Below, one piece after another: positions 7,630-16,293 of a stretch of 49,290 bases of DNA. Within the stretch, counting starts at the first letter, position 1, and every line of letters starts with the position of its first letter. The translations under genes were made by a program, and so were the position numbers. The notes under the pieces are model-generated. The model was not told where the DNA came from. It saw only the letters and a list, made by a program, of their open reading frames with translations, and did not search any database. Origin of the DNA: Azonexaceae bacterium (GTDB taxonomy: Bacteria > Pseudomonadota > Gammaproteobacteria > Burkholderiales > Rhodocyclaceae); the NCBI GenBank assembly GCA_009469675.1, contig SSSZ01000105.1:1-49290 (forward strand), read 5' to 3'.

Positions 7630-8997
7630 CTATTTCCAGATTTGCAGAGTGAGCCGCACCGCCACGCCGCGGCCCGGTTCGCTTGCAAGATCCACGTTTC
7701 CCCCCAGACGCTCGGCCATGCGGCGAACGAGGGGCAGGCCCAGCCCCAGCCCTTTCGGCTTGCTGGTGAAAAAGGGCTTGAAGACGAGGCCGAGATTGTC
7801 CCGGCTGATTCCCGGCCCGTTGTCCCGCACCTCGGCGACTATCGTTTTTTCGTCCCCGCGGCGAGCCGCGAGAACAATCTCGCCGCCTGAATCCAGGGCC
7901 TCGGCGGCGTTGGCAATGAGGCTTCCGACCATCTGGGCAAGGACCGCGGCATCGCCCCGTACGGCGGGCAGGTTTTCTCCCTCCTCCAGGCGAAGCACGA
8001 TGCCGCGCCTTTCAAGGTCGCGGCGAAAACAGGAGAAACTCTCCGCCAGCACGGCGTTGATGTCGACCGGCGCCAGGCTGGCATGGGCCGGTTTGGCATA
8101 GGTCAGCAGATGACGGATCCAGCCTTCCAGGCGATCGACCTGGGCGACGATGTCGGCGGTGCATTCCCGGGCTTCAGGGGGGAGGGCGCTCTCCTGGGCC
8201 AGTTCGGCCGAAGAACGGATCGCCGCCAGGGGATTGCGCAGGCCGTGGGCCACCGCCGATCCCATCTCCCCGACCACGGCGAGGGATTCGCTCTCCACCA
8301 GCTTGTCGTGCTGGGCCTCGATGATGCGCTGCGCCCGGCGGACGATCCAGAACAGGGTGATGTAGAGAAATACCCCGGCCGCCGCCGCCGCCAGCCAGAT
8401 CAACCGGACCCCGACGCGGATCGCCTCGAAGAGATCGACGGGCACCTTGTAGAGTTCGACGACGCCGACGACCTTGCGGCCATGGACGTCGAAGACCGGA
8501 ATATAACTCTCGACGAAGCGCAACCCCCCCTGGGCGAGATGCTGGTGCTCCGGCTTGGTGAGATGGGCCGGATCGACAAGGCCGCTATGCACCACCAGGT
8601 CGGCCCGCAACGCCTCCTCCAGTTCGTCGTTGCCTGCAAAACGCTGGCCGATCAGCGACGCGTCGCTCGACCACACCATGCGCCGGTCGGCGCCATAAAC
8701 ATTGGTCCGCAGGACGCCGGGCATGCGGTTCATGTGATTGAGGAACTCCTGCAATTGCTGGGCGGTGGCGCCGCTGGAACCGTCAAAATAATCGTAGGCG
8801 TTTTCCGTGGCAACGATGCTGAGGACGAACCCGGCGGTCACTTCGGCGTCCTGGCGCACCATCCGGTCGGCGAGAAAATTGGCCAGCACCCAGGCGGCCA
8901 GGGCGGCGACCGTGGCGATGGAAACCAGGGCGGTCAGGGCAAACCAGCGAACCAGGTTGAAATGCTCGCTGGGGTAGGCGGTCCTCAAGGTGCTCAA
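7630..8997 (-). CDS. Membrane sensor histidine kinase
   Basis: The 455-residue protein has a first membrane segment at about residues 15-40, a periplasmic sensor region of about 150 residues, a second membrane segment at about 197-219, then a dimerisation/phosphoacceptor helix with His251 in AVAHGLRNPLAAI and an ATPase domain with SLIANAAEAL, DNGPGIS, FKPFFTSK and GLGLGLPL boxes. It should phosphorylate the NtrC-type regulator encoded 6 bp downstream. The start is a TTG at 8997 with GGGAG seven bases before it; the next in-frame ATG would remove the first membrane segment. The signal sensed is unknown. The divergent outer-membrane protein gene starts 96 bp away. Confidence 0.9.
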   Translation of the reverse strand: MSTLRTAYPSEHFNLVRWFALTALVSIATVAALAAWVLANFLADRMVRQDAEVTAGFVLSIVATENAYDYFDGSSGATAQQLQEFLNHMNRMPGVLRTNVYGADRRMVWSSDASLIGQRFAGNDELEEALRADLVVHSGLVDPAHLTKPEHQHLAQGGLRFVESYIPVFDVHGRKVVGVVELYKVPVDLFEAIRVGVRLIWLAAAAAGVFLYITLFWIVRRAQRIIEAQHDKLVESESLAVVGEMGSAVAHGLRNPLAAIRSSAELAQESALPPEARECTADIVAQVDRLEGWIRHLLTYAKPAHASLAPVDINAVLAESFSCFRRDLERRGIVLRLEEGENLPAVRGDAAVLAQMVGSLIANAAEALDSGGEIVLAARRGDEKTIVAEVRDNGPGISRDNLGLVFKPFFTSKPKGLGLGLPLVRRMAERLGGNVDLASEPGRGVAVRLTLQIWK

Positions 8998-9093
8998 CGG
9001 AATTCTCCCGAAAAAGCGATGATCGACAGGCCTAAAGCATCTGCGCTAGGATGCCCGCATCGTAACAGAACCCCGCCGCCGCGCCCGCCCCCT

Positions 9094-9879
9094 ATGAACC
9101 TCCACTGCCACCGCCACCCGGCCACCGCCTCGACCGGCAGTAGCACGCTCTTCCCGCTCCTCGGCCTCTTGCTCGCCGCGGCGCTTCCCGCCGCCGCCCA
9201 GACCACCGTCAGCCTCAATCTGGACTACGCCGAGGGCAAATACGGCGAACCCGACAAGTCGTCCAGCTGGACCATGCCGCTCATCGTCAAGCATCAGGCC
9301 GGGGCGCTCGGACTCAAACTCAACATTTCCTACATCCGCGCCACCGGCACCGCAGCCGCAGGCGGCGACCGCTTCTCGCCGACCCGGCAGACCCAGGAGG
9401 GCTGGGGCGACGTCACCGCCACCGTCGCCTACGACATCTACCACGACACCGCGAGCGGCACCATTATCGACCTCGCCGCCAAGGCCAAGTTCGCCACCGC
9501 CGACAAGGCCAAGGATCTCATCACCACCGGCAAGAACGACTACTCGCTGTTGATCGACGGCCTGCGCCCCTTCGGCGCGACGACGGTGTTCGCCACCCTG
9601 GGCTGGACGAAAAAGGGCGACCCGGACGGCGTCGCTTTCCGCAACCCGCTTTTCTCGACCCTGGGACTCAGCCACAAGCTTTCCGACCAGCTCACCCTGG
9701 GCGCCGTTTATGACTACCGCCAGAAGGTCACGGCCCACGGCGACCCGGTCAGCGAGGCCACCCTTTTCGTCGAACGCAAATTCGACAGCCAGTACAAGCT
9801 GCAGGGCTATCTCGTCCGCGGTTTTTCCGATGCCAGCCCGGATATCGGCGCCGGCATCACGGTCAGCGCCCGCTTTTAG
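9094..9879 (+). CDS. Predicted outer-membrane beta-barrel protein
   Basis: The 261-residue product has an N-terminal signal peptide with the hydrophobic core FPLLGLLLAAALPAAA and probable cleavage near residue 35. The rest alternates short hydrophobic and polar strands (for example TVSLNLDYAEGKYGE, GLKLNISYIRATG) and ends in phenylalanine, the usual last residue of outer-membrane barrels. It resembles transporter-like barrels of unknown substrate. No convincing ribosome site precedes the ATG at 9094, and an in-frame ATG at 9019 would give an unlikely arginine/proline-rich leader, so the start is less certain. It is divergent from the kinase gene. The stop codon is the first triplet of a hairpin element. 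Confidence 0.72.
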   Translation: MNLHCHRHPATASTGSSTLFPLLGLLLAAALPAAAQTTVSLNLDYAEGKYGEPDKSSSWTMPLIVKHQAGALGLKLNISYIRATGTAAAGGDRFSPTRQTQEGWGDVTATVAYDIYHDTASGTIIDLAAKAKFATADKAKDLITTGKNDYSLLIDGLRPFGATTVFATLGWTKKGDPDGVAFRNPLFSTLGLSHKLSDQLTLGAVYDYRQKVTAHGDPVSEATLFVERKFDSQYKLQGYLVRGFSDASPDIGAGITVSARF

Positions 9880-10041
9880 CGGTCTGCCAGGTGAGTGGCG
9901 GAACAAGGTGAAAGCGCTGGATTGGTGTTCCTGGCTAAGTGCGAACCGCAGCGATAGCCAAAGCTATCGCGAGGATACGCAACAACGCCAGGGAGGCGAA
10001 GACAAGCTTTCATGTTTCGTTAATTGCCAAGCAGACCACTA
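9877..10041. repeat. 165-bp hairpin element with terminal inverted repeats
   Basis: The ends are inverted copies: TAGCGGTCTGC at 9877 and GCAGACCACTA ending at 10041, with one mismatch in 11. The centre is a perfect 8-bp palindrome, GCGATAGC-CAAA-GCTATCGC (9951-9970). Parts of the arms also pair, so the whole strand can fold into one long imperfect stem. It has no coding capacity and starts on the barrel gene stop codon. A second, bulged hairpin (CCGAGG...CCTCGG) follows at about 10050-10076. Confidence 0.7.
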
Positions 10042-10119
10042 AGCTACCTCCGAGGCGGCAGACCCGGTCTGCCTCGGTGCGGGCTGAGGACACAACCGGC
10101 CATCCGCTAAAATGAAAAC

Positions 10120-11172
10120 ATGACCACCGCCGGCCCGCCCTTGCTCGCCCGCTATCTCGCCCTGGCTTGGTGCGGGCTGGTCGTCTATGGCAGCCTGCAT
10201 CCTTTTTCCGGCTGGCGCGACACCGGGATTTCGCCCTTCGCCTTCGTCGAAGGCGCCTGGCCCCGGTACTGGACGGTCTTCGACCTGGTGGCCAACGTCA
10301 CCGTCTATATTCCCCTCGGCTTCCTTCTCGTTCTCGCTTTCGTGGGCCTGCCCGGCCGCTTCACGCCGGCGCTCGTCGCGACCCTCCTGGCCGCGGCCAT
10401 CAGCTTCTGCCTGGAAAGCCTCCAGACCTGGCTACCGTCCCGCGTTCCCTCCAATCTCGACCTGGCGTGCAACACCCTGGGGGGGGTGATCGGCGCCGTT
10501 CTCGCCGACCGCACCGGGCCGCGCTTTTTTGCCCGCCTTGCGGCCTGGCAGCAGCGGGTAATCGCCCCGGTCCCCCACGCCGAACTGGGGCTTACCCTGC
10601 TCGGCGTCTGGCTGCTTGTTCCGCTCTCGCCGGAGATTTTGCTCTTCGGCGCCGGCGACCTGCGCCAGGCCCTCGGCCTTTCCGGCGCCGTACCCTTCGC
10701 GGCGCCGAGCTTCATGTTGATCGAAGCCGCCATCACCACCTGCAACGCCGTCGCCGTCGGACTCCTCGCCGGACTTCTGGCAGCGCGGCGCAGCATCGCC
10801 TATCCCTTCGTTTTTCTCTTCCTGCTCCTCGGCCTCGTCGTCCGCAGCCTCGCCGCCGCCGTTCTGGTCAGCCCCGCCGAGGCTTTCGCCTGGCTCACCC
10901 CGGGCGCCCAGGTGGGCCTGATGGTGGGCGGCGTCGCCCTTGCCGTCGCTCTCCTGCTGCCCCTCACACCGCGCCTGATACTTGCCGCCATGAGCCTGAT
11001 GGCGGCGACGGTGCTGGTCAACCTGGCGCCCCCCAACCCCTATTCCGCCGCTGCCCTCGCCGCCTGGCGCCAGGGCCACTTTCTCAATTTCAACGGCCTC
11101 ACCAAGCTGGTGTCCACCCTCTGGCCCTTTGCCACGGTGCCCTTCCTCCTCGTCGTCGGCCGCCGGGTTTGA
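10120..11172 (+). CDS. VanZ-like polytopic membrane protein
   Basis: The 350-residue product is almost entirely hydrophobic, with about nine to ten membrane segments. Its N-terminal third matches the VanZ-like family: an early YGSLHPFSGW, then DLVANVTVYIPLGFLL, and SRVPSNLDLACNTLGG with the conserved Asn-Asp pattern. VanZ gives low-level teicoplanin resistance in enterococci, but the role of proteobacterial homologues is unknown. No Shine-Dalgarno site is visible before the ATG; a TAAAAT box ends 6 bases upstream, which could mean a leaderless transcript. The P-type ATPase gene follows after 8 bp, so they are probably co-transcribed. Confidence 0.8.
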   Translation: MTTAGPPLLARYLALAWCGLVVYGSLHPFSGWRDTGISPFAFVEGAWPRYWTVFDLVANVTVYIPLGFLLVLAFVGLPGRFTPALVATLLAAAISFCLESLQTWLPSRVPSNLDLACNTLGGVIGAVLADRTGPRFFARLAAWQQRVIAPVPHAELGLTLLGVWLLVPLSPEILLFGAGDLRQALGLSGAVPFAAPSFMLIEAAITTCNAVAVGLLAGLLAARRSIAYPFVFLFLLLGLVVRSLAAAVLVSPAEAFAWLTPGAQVGLMVGGVALAVALLLPLTPRLILAAMSLMAATVLVNLAPPNPYSAAALAAWRQGHFLNFNGLTKLVSTLWPFATVPFLLVVGRRV

Positions 11173-11180
11173 GGCCGCCG

Positions 11181-13838
11181 ATGCCCCCCTGGCACCAGCT
11201 TTCCCTCGATGCCGTCGAAGCCGCACTGAAAGTTGACCGGGCCACCGGTCTGACCGCGCCGGCCGCCGAGGAGCGCCTGCGCCGCCATGGCCCCAACCGG
11301 ATTACCGCCCCGCCGGGCAAACCGGCCTGGCGCCGCCTCGCCGACCAGGTGGCACAGCCCCTGGTTCTCGTTCTCCTGGCCGCCGGCCTGGTCACCGCGC
11401 TGCTCGGCGAATGGCCCGACGCCAGCGTTATTTTCGGCGTAGTGGCGGTCAACGCCGCCCTCGGCTACTGGCAGGAAGCCAAGGCCGCTGACGCCCTGGC
11501 CGCCCTGGCCCAAAGCCTGTCCACGCCCGTCGTGGTGCGCCGCGACGGCCACCGGCGGCGCATCGATGCCGGCGATCTGGTGCCCGGCGACGTCGTCCTG
11601 CTCGCGGCCGGAGACCGCGTCCCGGCGGACCTGCGGCTGTTCCAGCACAAGGAGCTGCAGACCGACGAATCGATGCTCACCGGCGAATCGCTGCCCACGG
11701 CCAAACACACCGCCGCCCTGGCCGCCGATACCGGACTCGCCGACCGCAGCAACATGGCCTACGCCGGCACCACCGTGGTCGCCGGCCAGGGGGCCGGCTT
11801 CGTGGTGGCCACCGGCGACGCCAGCGAAACCGGCCGCATCGCCGGCCTGATCGCCGCCGCGCCGGAAATGACGACGCCGCTCACCCGCAAGATGGCGGTT
11901 TTTTCCCGCTGGTTGCTCTGGGCCGTCGGCGGCCTCGCCCTGTTCACCTTCGCCGTCGGCCTCGGGCGCGGCGAAGCCCCCTACGCGATGTTCATGGCTG
12001 CCGTGGCCCTGGCCGTGGGGGCGATTCCCGAAGGGCTGCCGGCGGCGCTTACCATCACCCTGGCCATCGGCGTTTCCCGCATGGCCCGGCGGCGCGCCAT
12101 CATCCGCCGGCTGGCCGCGGTGGAAACCCTGGGCGGGGCGACGGTGATCTGTTCCGACAAGACCGGCACTCTCACCCAAAACGCCATGACCGCCCGCGCC
12201 ATCTGGTGCGGCGGCCAGCGTTTCGACATCGGCGGCAACGGCTACGAGGTGGCCGGGAGCATCGCCAGCGATGGCACGCCGGCCGAAATCGGCGGCGGGC
12301 TGCGGGAAAGCCTGCTGGTCGGCGTCCTGTGCAACGACGCCGGTCTGGCGGCGGCCGGACGGCACTGGAAAATCACCGGCGATCCCACCGAAGCCGCCCT
12401 CCTGGTAGCCGCCCACAAGGGCGGTCTGGCCTACGGCACCTTGCGTTCGGTGTTTCCCCGCCTCGACGAACTGCCCTTCAACGCCCAGCGCCAATTCATG
12501 GCGACCCTGCACCGGGTTGAAGACGAGACGCTGATCTACGTCAAGGGTGCCGTCGAACGCCTGCTGCCGCGTTGCGACGGGATGCTCGGCGCCGACGGCC
12601 ACCCCCTACCCCTCGATCCCGGGGCGGTGGAAGCCGCGGCCCACCATTTGGCCGACCAGGGTCTGCGTGTCCTGGCCCTGGCCCGGGGCTCCGGCTCGGG
12701 CGCCGCCCTCGACGGCGACCGGCTGGCCGACCTCACCCTGGTCGGCCTGGTGGGCCTAGTCGATCCGCCCCGGCCCCAGGCGGTGGCGGCAGTCCGCACC
12801 TGTCACGAGGCGGGCATCCGGGTCAAGATGATTACCGGCGACCACGCCGTTACCGCCGCCGCCATTGCCCGCCAGCTTCACATCAACGCCGGCCGCGTCC
12901 TCACCGGCCGCGACCTGGGGCGGATGGGCGAGGCCGACCTGGTGGCGGCGGCCCAGAGCGTCGACGTCTTTGCCCGCGTCGAACCCGAGCAGAAGCTCCG
13001 CCTGGTGCGGGCGCTGCAGGGCCGGGGCGAGGTGGTGGCCATGACCGGGGACGGGGTGAACGACGCCCCCGCGCTCAAACAAGCCGATATCGGCATCGCC
13101 ATGGGGGCGGGCGGCACCGAGGTCGCCAAGGAAGCCGCCGCCATGGTCCTCACCGACGACAACTTCGCCAGCATCGTTGCCGCCGTCGAGGAGGGCCGGG
13201 GGGTGTGGGACAACCTGGTCAAGTTCATCACCTGGACCCTGCCCACCAATTTCGGCGAAGGGCTGGTCATCGTCGCCGCCGTCGTCGGCGGCGTGACGCT
13301 GCCCATCACCCCCCTGCAGATTCTCTGGATCAACATGACGACGGCAGTGCTTCTCGGCCTCACCCTGGCTTTCGAGCCGGTCGAACGCGGCGTCATGCTG
13401 CGGCCGCCGCGGCCGCCCGCGGCGGCCGTCCTCAACGCCGGGCTGATCCGCCGCATCGGCCTCGTCTCCCTGCTCCTCCTGGGGGGCGCCTTCGGACTCT
13501 TCCTCCGTCACCTGGAGCAGGGCCACAGCCTCGCCGAAGCCCGTACCGTGGCGGTCAATGTCTTCGTCCTGGTGGAAACCTTCTACCTGTTCAACTGCCG
13601 CTCGCTGACCCGCCGTTTCTGGAGCCTCGGCCTTTTCTCCAACCCCTGGCTGTGGGCCGGCGTCGGACTGATGCTCGGCCTGCAACTGCTGCTCACCTAC
13701 TGGCCGCCCTGCCATGCGGTCTTCAAGACCGCCCCCATCGACCTCGCCGCCTGGCTGGAAATCCTGGCCGTCGCCTGGATCGCCTCACTCTTCATCGGCG
13801 GGGAAAAATACCTTTCCCGCCGCCTGGGGCAAAGTTGA
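11181..13838 (+). CDS. P-type cation-transporting ATPase (P2A, Ca2+-ATPase-like)
   Basis: The 885-residue protein carries all P-type hallmarks: an N-terminal cation-ATPase domain, actuator motif TGES at 167-170, phosphorylation site DKTGTLT with Asp326, nucleotide-binding domain, TGDGVND hinge at 622-628, and a C-terminal block of six membrane segments. Membrane helix 4 contains AIPEGLPAALT, the motif of calcium-pump-like (P2A/P2B) enzymes rather than heavy-metal pumps, and there is no CPC motif. It would export or take up Ca2+ or a similar cation at the inner membrane; the ion cannot be settled from sequence alone. The ATG at 11181 is preferred over a much longer open frame because conserved homology begins there. 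Confidence 0.9.
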   Translation: MPPWHQLSLDAVEAALKVDRATGLTAPAAEERLRRHGPNRITAPPGKPAWRRLADQVAQPLVLVLLAAGLVTALLGEWPDASVIFGVVAVNAALGYWQEAKAADALAALAQSLSTPVVVRRDGHRRRIDAGDLVPGDVVLLAAGDRVPADLRLFQHKELQTDESMLTGESLPTAKHTAALAADTGLADRSNMAYAGTTVVAGQGAGFVVATGDASETGRIAGLIAAAPEMTTPLTRKMAVFSRWLLWAVGGLALFTFAVGLGRGEAPYAMFMAAVALAVGAIPEGLPAALTITLAIGVSRMARRRAIIRRLAAVETLGGATVICSDKTGTLTQNAMTARAIWCGGQRFDIGGNGYEVAGSIASDGTPAEIGGGLRESLLVGVLCNDAGLAAAGRHWKITGDPTEAALLVAAHKGGLAYGTLRSVFPRLDELPFNAQRQFMATLHRVEDETLIYVKGAVERLLPRCDGMLGADGHPLPLDPGAVEAAAHHLADQGLRVLALARGSGSGAALDGDRLADLTLVGLVGLVDPPRPQAVAAVRTCHEAGIRVKMITGDHAVTAAAIARQLHINAGRVLTGRDLGRMGEADLVAAAQSVDVFARVEPEQKLRLVRALQGRGEVVAMTGDGVNDAPALKQADIGIAMGAGGTEVAKEAAAMVLTDDNFASIVAAVEEGRGVWDNLVKFITWTLPTNFGEGLVIVAAVVGGVTLPITPLQILWINMTTAVLLGLTLAFEPVERGVMLRPPRPPAAAVLNAGLIRRIGLVSLLLLGGAFGLFLRHLEQGHSLAEARTVAVNVFVLVETFYLFNCRSLTRRFWSLGLFSNPWLWAGVGLMLGLQLLLTYWPPCHAVFKTAPIDLAAWLEILAVAWIASLFIGGEKYLSRRLGQS

Positions 13839-13842
13839 CGGC

Positions 13843-13856
13843 GTTCCACGTGAAAC
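13843..13856 (+). promoter_or_regulatory. parS-like site 1 (ParB binding)
   Basis: GTTCCACGTGAAAC matches the parS core GTTNCACGTGAAAC exactly. It lies between the ATPase gene and the ferredoxin gene, about 19-20 kb from the DnaA boxes. A second exact core match is at 35817-35830. Confidence 0.8.
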
Positions 13857-13916
13857 CCCGCGTTTGGAAGCCGGGGCGGAAGCCTGCGATAATTTCCCTT
13901 GCCACCGGAGAACCCC

Positions 13917-14225
13917 ATGAGTCATTTCAAGCATCACGTCTTTTTTTGCTGCAACCAGCGCGACCCCGGCGAGACCTGCTGCAACGCCCGCGGCGCCGGC
14001 GAGGTCCAGGCCTACGCCAAGGACCGCATCGCCCAGCTCAAAATGAAAGGCCCGGGCAAGGTCCGCATCAACAAGGCGGGCTGCCTGGATCGCTGCGATC
14101 ACGGGCCGGTCCTGGTGGTCTACCCCGAAGCCGTCTGGTACACCTACGTGGACAAGGAAGACGTGGAGGAAATCATCCAGGAACACCTTGTCCACGGCCG
14201 CATTGTGGAGCGCCTCAAACTATGA
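13917..14225 (+). CDS. 2Fe-2S thioredoxin-like ferredoxin
   Basis: The 102-residue product matches the small thioredoxin-fold 2Fe-2S ferredoxins. Cysteines lie at 11, 12, 21, 22, 56 and 60; the pattern with CC near 21 and AGCLDRCDHGP at 54-63 fits the cluster ligands of this family. It has no signal peptide, so it should be a cytoplasmic electron carrier; the partner is unknown. The ATG at 13917 has GGAG upstream and fits the family N-terminus; a TTG 18 bases earlier is less likely. The stop overlaps the next start by 4 bp, coupling it to the hydrolase, a pairing often seen in betaproteobacteria. Confidence 0.88.
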   Translation: MSHFKHHVFFCCNQRDPGETCCNARGAGEVQAYAKDRIAQLKMKGPGKVRINKAGCLDRCDHGPVLVVYPEAVWYTYVDKEDVEEIIQEHLVHGRIVERLKL

Positions 14226-14860
14226 AAGCCCCGGAAGAAAAATTTCTCATCGACGGCCCGGCCGGCAAGATCGACGTCATCATGGAGAACCCGGGCGCCC
14301 CCCGGGGCATCGCCCTGATCGCCCATCCCCACCCCCTGGCCGGCGGCGCCAACACCAACAAGGTCGCCTACACCCTGGCGCGCACCTTCGTCAGCCTTGG
14401 CTACGCCAGCTTCCGCCCCAACTTCCGCGGCGTCGGCGACACCGAAGGCGTCCATGACGAAGGCCACGGCGAAACCGAAGACCTCCTCGCCGTCCTCCAG
14501 GACGCCAAGTGCCGCTGCGGCGATCTGCCGGTGGCCCTGGCCGGCTTTTCCTTCGGCGCCTTCTGCCAGACCCGCCTGGCCAAGCGCCTGATGGAACTCG
14601 GCCACCCGGCCCAGCGCCTCGTTCTGGTCGGCACCGCCGCCGGCCACGTCGAAGGTTCGCGCCAGTACGAAACCGAGGCGGTTCCCCACGACACCATCGT
14701 CATCCACGGCTCCGCCGACGACACCGTACCCCTGGACAACGTCTTCGCCTGGGCGCGGCCCCTCGACCTTCCCGTGGTGGTGATCCCCGGCGCCGACCAC
14801 TTCTTCCACCGCCGCCTGCACCTGATCCGGGACATCATCACCCGGGCCTGGCGCCACTGA
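14222..14860 (+). CDS. Alpha/beta hydrolase (cytoplasmic, HPHP-type)
   Basis: The 212-residue product is a compact alpha/beta hydrolase of the HPHPLAGG group (motif at 35-42). The nucleophile is Ser110 in AGFSFGA, the acid is Asp166 or Asp167 in HGSADDTVP, and the histidine is His193 in GADHFFH. No signal or membrane segment is seen. The family acts as esterases or peptidase-like hydrolases, but the substrate is unknown. It is translationally coupled to the ferredoxin gene upstream and followed after 17 bp by the RavA-like gene. Confidence 0.85.
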   Translation: MKAPEEKFLIDGPAGKIDVIMENPGAPRGIALIAHPHPLAGGANTNKVAYTLARTFVSLGYASFRPNFRGVGDTEGVHDEGHGETEDLLAVLQDAKCRCGDLPVALAGFSFGAFCQTRLAKRLMELGHPAQRLVLVGTAAGHVEGSRQYETEAVPHDTIVIHGSADDTVPLDNVFAWARPLDLPVVVIPGADHFFHRRLHLIRDIITRAWRH

Positions 14861-14877
14861 GCCGCGGCCCCCCGACC

Positions 14878-16293
14878 ATGGCCGCCGCCTCCCCGCTCCG
14901 CCCGCGCCTGGAGCGCCTCCTGGGCGAGCTGGAAGCCGGCCTGGTGGAGCGCCGCCAGGTCGTCCGCCTGGCCCTCCTGGCCGCCCTGGCGGGCCAACAC
15001 ACCCTGCTCATCGGCCCGCCGGGGACCGCCAAAAGCGAACTCGCCCGCCGGCTCCATCGGGCTTTTCGCGAGGCCCGCTATTTCGAACGGCTGCTCACCC
15101 GCTTTTCCGTTCCCGAAGAACTGTTCGGTCCGCTTTCCATCAGCGCCCTCGAAGCCGATCGCTACGAGCGCCAGACCGCCGGTTTTCTGCCGGAAGCCTC
15201 GATCGCCTTCATCGATGAAGTGTTCAAGGCCAACAGTGCCATCCTCAACGCCCTGCTGACGCTCTTGAACGAGCGGGAATTCGACAACGGCAGCCGCCGC
15301 CAGCCTTGCCCCCTGATCAGCGTCATCGGCGCCACCAACGAGGTGCCCGACGACGAAGTGGGAGAAGCTTTTTTCGACCGTTTTCTCCTGCGCCTGCCGG
15401 TCGGTCCGGTCAGCCCCCCGGGCTTCGCCGACCTGCTCGCCCTGGCACCCGCGGCCCCGACCGGGGTGGGGGAGGGCGCCGGGCACTCGGCCTTCGCCCT
15501 CGACGCCGCCGATCGCCAGGCCCTCAACGCCGCGGCCGCCGGCGTGACCGTGCCGCCGCCGATCACCGGCCTTCTCGGCGAACTGCGGGGAGCGCTCGCC
15601 GACGAAGGCGGCTACGTTTCCGACCGGCGCTGGGTCAAGACCGTGTGGCTGCTGCGGGTGGCTGCCGCCAGCGAGGGGCGCGGCACGGTCGCGGTCTGGG
15701 ATCTGGGGCTTCTGCCCTGGGCCGTCGCCCCGGACGCCAAGGGCCAGGCAGCGGTGGCCGACTGGCTGGCGGAACGCCTCGGCGTGGGCCAGGCCGTTTC
15801 GCCGCCCCGCCTCGGCCGCATCGTCGAAGCCTTCGAGAAGCAGCTCGAGGCCGAAGCCAACGCCAACGACCTCGATTACGACGAATCCGGGCGCCTGCGG
15901 TTCACCGCCGGCGACTACGACGCCATCGCCAACGACGCCAAGGGGGGCGGCGCCGCCCTGCGCATGACCGCCACCCGCCAGCGGCGCTACGGCGCCCTCC
16001 ACGTCGCCGCCCGGCAGCGCCAGATCGACGAACTCCGGGACCGCCTCGCCGCCTGCCGGGAAGAACTCGCTGCCGAGCAGCGCAGTCTGGCCGCCTACGC
16101 CGCCGGCAGCCTCTGGCTCGACGGCGAATTCGCCGCCCGGGCGGCGGCCAGCCTTGACGCCACGGCCGCCGCCCTGGCCAACCTGGACCGGCGGGCCGCC
16201 GCCGCCCGGGCGGGTTTCGCCGCCTTGCCGCGCCTCGAACCCGATCCCGGCATCGTGCCGGAGCCGGTGCTCCACGAGCCCTTGCCGGCGTGA
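14878..16293 (+). CDS. RavA-like MoxR-family AAA+ ATPase
   Basis: The 471-residue protein has Walker A GPPGTAKSE at 46-54 and Walker B IAFIDE at 109-114, with the RavA-typical stretch TRFSVPEELFGPLS between them and NALLTLLNERE after. The C-terminal part is a charged, coiled-coil-like region (about 370-455). RavA of E. coli (about 500 residues) works with the VWA protein ViaA, interacts with LdcI and respiratory complexes, and belongs to the MoxR chaperone-like group related to magnesium chelatase. The partner VWA gene starts within this gene's stop codon (GTGA). The ATG at 14878 follows a cytosine-rich stretch without a strong ribosome site. Confidence 0.88.
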   Translation: MAAASPLRPRLERLLGELEAGLVERRQVVRLALLAALAGQHTLLIGPPGTAKSELARRLHRAFREARYFERLLTRFSVPEELFGPLSISALEADRYERQTAGFLPEASIAFIDEVFKANSAILNALLTLLNEREFDNGSRRQPCPLISVIGATNEVPDDEVGEAFFDRFLLRLPVGPVSPPGFADLLALAPAAPTGVGEGAGHSAFALDAADRQALNAAAAGVTVPPPITGLLGELRGALADEGGYVSDRRWVKTVWLLRVAAASEGRGTVAVWDLGLLPWAVAPDAKGQAAVADWLAERLGVGQAVSPPRLGRIVEAFEKQLEAEANANDLDYDESGRLRFTAGDYDAIANDAKGGGAALRMTATRQRRYGALHVAARQRQIDELRDRLAACREELAAEQRSLAAYAAGSLWLDGEFAARAAASLDATAAALANLDRRAAAARAGFAALPRLEPDPGIVPEPVLHEPLPA

